Shown piece by piece: positions 5,423 through 6,850 of a stretch of 6,850 nucleotides of DNA. Made by a program: the position numbers and the translations under genes. The DNA lies in the NCBI GenBank assembly GCA_027295975.1, contig JAPUJX010000676.1:1-6850 (forward strand), read 5' to 3'. How positions within the stretch are numbered: the stretch's first letter is position 1; every line of letters starts with the position of its first letter. This DNA comes from Gammaproteobacteria bacterium. GTDB taxonomy: Bacteria; Pseudomonadota; Gammaproteobacteria; Pseudomonadales; Azotimanducaceae. The notes beneath the pieces are model-generated. The model did not search any database. It saw nothing but the letters and a program-made list of their open reading frames with translations, and had not been told where the DNA came from.

Positions 5423-6526
5423 ATGAAATTCACCACGGACCGAGAAACGCTGCTGCGCCCGCTGCAGTTGGTTACCGGCGTAGTAGAGCGTCGGCAGACC
5501 CTGCCTGTGTTGGCAAATTTGTTAGTCGTTGCCGAAAATGGAAACTTGTCCTTCACCGGCACGGACATGGAGGTGGAACTCGTGGCCGTGGAAGGCGGGG
5601 TCACGATCGAACAAGATGGTCGAATTATGATACCCGCTCGTAAATTTACCGATATCTGGCGGTCGCTGCCTGAAGGTGCGGAGGTGTCGGTGCAGGTAGA
5701 TGGGGATAGAGCGGTCGTTCGATCTGGACGTAGTCGATTTTCTCTTGCGACGCTTCCAGCCGCGGATTTCCCCAAGGTGGAAAGCGGACCGGGGGATCTG
5801 GAATTTCAATTGTCCCAGGGCGATATGCTGCATCTGCTGGATCAGGTGAGTTTTTCAATGGCACAGCAAGATGTGCGCTATTTTCTCAATGGAATGCTGC
5901 TGGAAGTGACAAGCACTTACACGCGTACCGTAGCGACGGATGGTCATCGCTTGGCCATCTGTACAGTGGACGTCGGCGCATCATCGGCGGAACGATGCCA
6001 GGTTATTGTACCCCGCAAAGGGGTAATTGAATTGGGCCGTTTGCTGGTGGGCGGCGACGAGAAAATTACCCTGCACGTCGGTTCCAACCATATCCGAGTC
6101 ACTCGGGGAACGTACACGTTGACGTCCAAACTTGTCGACGGAAAATTCCCGGACTATGAAAAAGTGATCCCGAAGGACGCCAACCGCGCAATCATGGTCG
6201 ACCGGGAGACGTTGAAACAAGCGTTCCTGCGAGCATCTATTTTGTCCAACGAAAAATATCGTGGCGTGAGGCTGATCATCGAAGGAGAACTGCTCACGAT
6301 CCAGGCCAATAATCCGGAGCAGGAAGAAGCTGAAGAGGTCGTAGCCGTGGCTTACGAGGGCGATCGGATGGAAATTGGCTTCAATGTCAGTTATCTGCTG
6401 GATGTGTTGAACGTACTGGATACCGAGGAGGTTCGTCTCAGTGTGTCGGATGCCAACAGCAGTGCGCTGATCGAAGGACCAGGCAGGGAAGATGCCGCGT
6501 TTGTTGTTATGCCCATGCGGTTGTAG
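5423..6526 (+). CDS. dnaN: DNA polymerase III beta subunit (sliding clamp)
   Basis: The clamp is a ring-shaped homodimer that tethers DNA polymerase III to its template and recruits partners such as MutS, Hda and other polymerases. The 367-residue product is almost the same length as E. coli DnaN (366) and aligns over its whole length. Landmarks are the start MKFTTDRETLLRPLQLVTG, TLPVLANLL (26–34), SGRSRFSLATLPAADFP (101–117), ATDGHRLA (171–178), VPRKGVIEL (196–204), SKLVDGKFPDY (235–245), LSNEKYRGVRL (274–284), and NPEQEEAEE (297–305). The C-terminal VVMPMRL belongs to the hydrophobic cleft that binds partner peptides. All three clamp domains are present. recF follows after 26 bp. Confidence 0.98.
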   Translation: MKFTTDRETLLRPLQLVTGVVERRQTLPVLANLLVVAENGNLSFTGTDMEVELVAVEGGVTIEQDGRIMIPARKFTDIWRSLPEGAEVSVQVDGDRAVVRSGRSRFSLATLPAADFPKVESGPGDLEFQLSQGDMLHLLDQVSFSMAQQDVRYFLNGMLLEVTSTYTRTVATDGHRLAICTVDVGASSAERCQVIVPRKGVIELGRLLVGGDEKITLHVGSNHIRVTRGTYTLTSKLVDGKFPDYEKVIPKDANRAIMVDRETLKQAFLRASILSNEKYRGVRLIIEGELLTIQANNPEQEEAEEVVAVAYEGDRMEIGFNVSYLLDVLNVLDTEEVRLSVSDANSSALIEGPGREDAAFVVMPMRL

Positions 6527-6542
6527 ACATTCAGGCGATCCC

Positions 6543-6546
6543 AGGA
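6543..6546 (+). promoter_or_regulatory. Ribosome binding site of recF
   Basis: AGGA lies 6 nt before the GTG at 6553. This ideal spacing decides in favour of GTG as the recF start. The nearby ATG at 6546 is out of frame. Confidence 0.65.
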
Positions 6547-6552
6547 TGCCCC

Positions 6553-6850
6553 GTGCATTTTGAGCGGCTCGACATTTCCTGTTTTCGCAATTTGGCCACT
6601 GTTTCCCTGGAATTGAGCCCGGGTCTGAACTTTCTCCGCGGTCCCAATGGTGCCGGTAAAACCGCGGTACTGGAGGCCGTGCATATGCTGGTGCGGGGGC
6701 GTTCGTTCCGCACGCAACGGTCCATATCGCTGATTCAGAAGGAACGGGAGTTTCTGACCGTTCGCGGGGCTATTGATGACGAACACCAGGGCGGCAAAAC
6801 TCTTGCCATCAGCAAAGATCAACGAGGTCACACCGAACTGAAGATCAACG
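6553..6850 (+). CDS. recF: DNA replication and repair protein RecF, 5' part only
   Basis: RecF is an SMC-like ATPase that, with RecO and RecR, helps load RecA at gapped DNA and restart stalled forks. The first 99 codons are present; the gene (about 360 codons in the family) runs off the window edge. The N-terminus reads HFERLDISCFRNLATVSLEL, typical of the RecF start. It is followed by FLRGPNGAGKTAVLEAVHML, which holds Walker A GPNGAGKT (30–37), and RGRSFRTQRSISLIQ (49–62, plus following residues). The signature and Walker B motifs lie outside the window. The start is GTG, chosen by the AGGA site 6 nt upstream. The gene sits 26 bp after dnaN, in the normal dnaA–dnaN–recF order. Confidence 0.96.
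   Translation, partial: MHFERLDISCFRNLATVSLELSPGLNFLRGPNGAGKTAVLEAVHMLVRGRSFRTQRSISLIQKEREFLTVRGAIDDEHQGGKTLAISKDQRGHTELKIN

Noticed and set aside
1..6850. Mobile element, CRISPR array, rRNA/tRNA gene or defence system
   Set aside because: All sizeable coding stretches are conserved housekeeping genes in normal order, and no terminal repeats, spacer arrays or structural RNA signatures were seen.

Overview
This window is the chromosomal replication-origin locus of a gammaproteobacterium. The gene order, mnmE–yidC–yidD–rnpA–rpmH on the minus strand and dnaA–dnaN–recF on the plus strand, is the classic arrangement seen for example in Pseudomonas. The DnaA, DnaN and YidC sequences also resemble gammaproteobacterial proteins: DnaA has the E. 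coli-type domain IV motifs, and the YidC insertase core is Pseudomonas-like. I cannot place the organism below class from this sequence alone.

Left arm (1–3366, all minus strand). rpmH (ribosomal protein L34), rnpA (RNase P protein), yidD, yidC (membrane insertase) and mnmE (tRNA modification GTPase, cut by the window edge) form one tightly packed run. Gaps are 5–7 bp, and rnpA and yidD overlap by 4 bp, so this is very probably one transcription unit with translational coupling. A strong sigma70-type promoter lies upstream of rpmH (perfect TTGACA, then TAGAAT, 18 bp spacer). The unit joins translation (L34), tRNA processing and modification (RNase P, MnmE) and membrane protein biogenesis (YidD, YidC).

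Centre (3367–3913, 547 bp without a convincing gene). This is the predicted oriC. From left to right it holds the rpmH leader, the rpmH promoter with a DnaA-box-like 9-mer in its spacer, a 34-bp AT-rich unwinding-element candidate, a TTG-rich repeat, a graded array of imperfect DnaA boxes (3533–3653), and a dnaA upstream region with small repeats and a hairpin. No perfect TTATCCACA box occurs in oriC. The only perfect copy in the window is inside yidC.

Right arm (3914–6850, plus strand). dnaA (initiator, GTG start), a 177-bp spacer, dnaN (beta clamp) and the first 99 codons of recF (GTG start) follow. They supply initiation, the processivity clamp and recombinational gap repair. All genes point away from oriC, so they are co-oriented with the replication forks.

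I found no mobile element, CRISPR array, rRNA or tRNA gene, or unknown accessory system. The items of interest are the architecture of the origin, the overlap of the rpmH promoter with origin elements, start-codon choices, and a few small repeats.
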